From IMG/VR virus record IMGVR_UViG_3300025896_000071, positions 1 to 38,550 of that record: a stretch of 38,550 bases of DNA; one strand, 5' to 3'. The stretch comes from a virus. This document shows positions 37,604-38,550 of the stretch, piece after piece; position 1 is the stretch's first letter, and every line of letters begins with the position of its first letter. Under the pieces are notes generated by a model, which did not search any database, was not told where the DNA came from, and saw nothing but the letters and a program-made list of their open reading frames with translations. A program made the translations under genes and the position numbers.

Positions 37604-37828
37604 ATGGCGAAATCGGAGCGGGCACTCGATTTCTGGGAAAACGACTTCACCAGAACGCTACCAGCAAGGGGGAAATTAGCTTTGATGTATGTACTCGGTT
37701 GTGAGCACGATGATATACCGGTTATTGACGAGGATATGTCGTTAGCGACTGGGTTGGTTATTAGCGAATGCCAAGACTGGGTTGATATATTCGAATCAAA
37801 AGGCGTATATCAAGGGATCAAGTCATGA
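37604..37828 (+). CDS. hypothetical protein upstream of replication initiator
   Basis: This 74-residue protein has MAKSERALDFWENDFTRTLP and a helical remainder (GKLALMYVLGCEHDDIPVID). The wording is like the N-terminal winged-helix part of phage replication proteins (FWEDD-type start). It may be a small partner or regulator of the initiator that follows with a four-base overlap. No confident family. Confidence 0.6.
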   Translation: MAKSERALDFWENDFTRTLPARGKLALMYVLGCEHDDIPVIDEDMSLATGLVISECQDWVDIFESKGVYQGIKS

Positions 37829-38550
37829 GCAAAATGCGCATGATAAATACGAACTTCTGGAGCGATCCTTGGGTTGTTGATACGTTGAACCCGCTGGATC
37901 GTTTACTGTTTATATACCTCTTCACCAATTCGCACACCAACGTGGCCGGAGTATTTGAGATAAGCCTCCGTACTATGTCAGCCGAGGTAGGGCTAGAAAA
38001 GGACGAACTGGTCCGCATGATCAAGCGGCTCGAGCCGAAAGTGCATTACATAAATAGCTGGGTAGTATTGAAAAATTGTATTAAAAATCAGAACTATCAC
38101 AGTCCAAAAATAAAGACCGGTATCGACATGGTTTTGGAGAAAGTTCCGCCCGAACTTTTGGACTATATTGAATGGCCGGCGGACTTTGGAGCCAAGCCAA
38201 AAGGCACTAGACAAATGGAATTAATTGCTGAAGAATTTGGCTCGAAAAGTGTTGTAAAAACCGAAACTGTGGATAAAAACGCCGTTGTAAAAACCGAAAC
38301 GGACACCCCTGTTAAATACGGTATACAAGCAGTATCGCATTCTAATGTTAATTCTAATTCTAATTCTAAGACAGTTGTTAGGACAGCTGGGACAACTGGA
38401 TTAAAAACAAAAAGCAGCTATTCGGAAGTCGATTTGTTGTATAGCGATATGAAAGAAAAAGGGCTTATAAACGATCAATTCAAAGCATGGTATTGCTCAG
38501 TATTTTTTAAGCTAGGCAGAGAAAAGGTTATGGTATTAGCAAGCCAAGCA
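37825..38550 (+). CDS. replication initiator / replisome organizer-like protein (continues at contig start)
   Basis: The N-terminal part (residues 1-100) begins MSKMRMINTNFWSDPWVVDT and then LDRLLFIYLFTNSHTNVAGV and FEISLRTMSAEVGLEKDELV. This is a winged-helix domain typical of phage replisome organizers. A linker with repeated VVKTET and Asn-Ser repeats leads to a helical C-terminus encoded at 1-245. The whole protein is about 267 residues and likely binds an origin inside its own gene and loads a helicase. A second in-frame ATG three codons in could also be used. The right end is cut by the window. Confidence 0.75.
   Translation, partial: MSKMRMINTNFWSDPWVVDTLNPLDRLLFIYLFTNSHTNVAGVFEISLRTMSAEVGLEKDELVRMIKRLEPKVHYINSWVVLKNCIKNQNYHSPKIKTGIDMVLEKVPPELLDYIEWPADFGAKPKGTRQMELIAEEFGSKSVVKTETVDKNAVVKTETDTPVKYGIQAVSHSNVNSNSNSKTVVRTAGTTGLKTKSSYSEVDLLYSDMKEKGLINDQFKAWYCSVFFKLGREKVMVLASQA
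38251..38370. other. candidate replication origin inside the initiator gene
   Basis: GTTGTAAAAACCGAAAC occurs twice as a perfect 17-bp direct repeat (38251-38267 and 38284-38300), 33 bp apart. A perfect DnaA box complement TGTGGATAA (38268-38276) lies between them. An AT-rich tract of TCTAAT/TTCTAA hexamer repeats (38340-38370) follows. Iterons plus an AT-rich tract within the initiator gene is the layout of lambda ori in gene O. Confidence 0.55.
38384..38550. repeat. terminal redundancy, right copy
   Basis: This is the counterpart of positions 1-167. It is identical over 38425-38550, with seven differences in 38384-38424. The reading frame of the replication gene is kept across the join. 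Confidence 0.85.

Noticed and set aside
38251-38300. 17-bp direct repeats as a CRISPR or transposon end
   Set aside because: There are only two copies, both in frame inside the initiator gene; an iteron or coding repeat is a better fit.
1-38550. Alternative genetic code (TGA recoded)
   Set aside because: TGA serves as an ordinary stop at many gene ends and no long gene is interrupted by it.
1-38550. Integrase, excisionase, CI-like repressor, tRNA or CRISPR array
   Set aside because: No catalytic integrase motifs, no cloverleaf or T-loop sequences and no regularly spaced repeats were seen. The small HTH protein alone does not indicate lysogeny.

Overview
The window is essentially one complete genome of a tailed, siphovirus-like phage. 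The last 167 bases (38384-38550) correspond to the first 167, so the contig closes on itself with a unique length of about 38,383 bp. Bases 42-167 are identical to 38425-38550. The outer 41 bases differ at seven positions but keep the same gene open, which looks like two strain variants. No integrase, CI-like repressor, tRNA or CRISPR array was seen, so a lytic life style is the simplest reading. The host is unknown. The standard code with TGA as stop is used throughout. Two genes suggest a bacterium with peptidoglycan and a dcw-type division cluster: a C39-like lysin with no recognisable spanin pair, and an MraZ-like protein. A Patescibacteria/Saccharibacteria-like or other Gram-positive-like host is only a weak guess.

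Layout. (1) 0.2-24.5 kb, plus strand, is the late region: small and large terminase; a Mu-type head set (DUF935 portal, MuF protein, gpI-like protease/scaffold, decoration protein, HK97-fold capsid); capsid-associated and fibre proteins; head-tail joining proteins; tail tube; a tail assembly chaperone with a -1 frameshift; a 660-residue tape measure; Dit and tail-tip proteins; fibre; lysin; holin; and a VRR-NUC nuclease. (2) 24.5-30.3 kb, minus strand, is an early-type operon read from a good promoter at 30331-30359. It carries two micro-proteins, a Gp157-like protein, RecT, a YqaJ exonuclease, small HTH and zinc proteins, a cytosine methyltransferase, an MraZ-like protein and small membrane proteins. 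(3) 30.6-38.5 kb and on through the contig start, plus strand: a DUF559/Vsr-like nuclease, a ParB-domain/DNA methyltransferase fusion, a PIF1-like helicase, a run of tiny cysteine-rich proteins, YopX, an exported cysteine-rich protein, and a DnaD-like replication initiator that crosses the contig join.

The longest gene-poor stretches (30300-30597, 31030-31438, 32922-33237 and 37293-37603) are not empty. Between them they hold promoters, two well-formed candidate small RNAs with their own promoters and terminators, perfect inverted repeats, DnaA-box-like sites and a leader with a terminator that overlaps the ribosome binding site.

How it fits together. DnaA-type boxes upstream of and inside the initiator gene, with a 17-bp direct repeat and an AT-rich hexamer array inside it, suggest a lambda-like origin. 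RecT and YqaJ form an annealing/exonuclease pair. Two orphan methyltransferases probably protect the DNA from host restriction. The most unusual genes are the MraZ homologue (25099-25662, minus), which may act on host division-gene transcription, and the MuF protein with an ADP-ribosyltransferase-like C-terminus (4166-5515).
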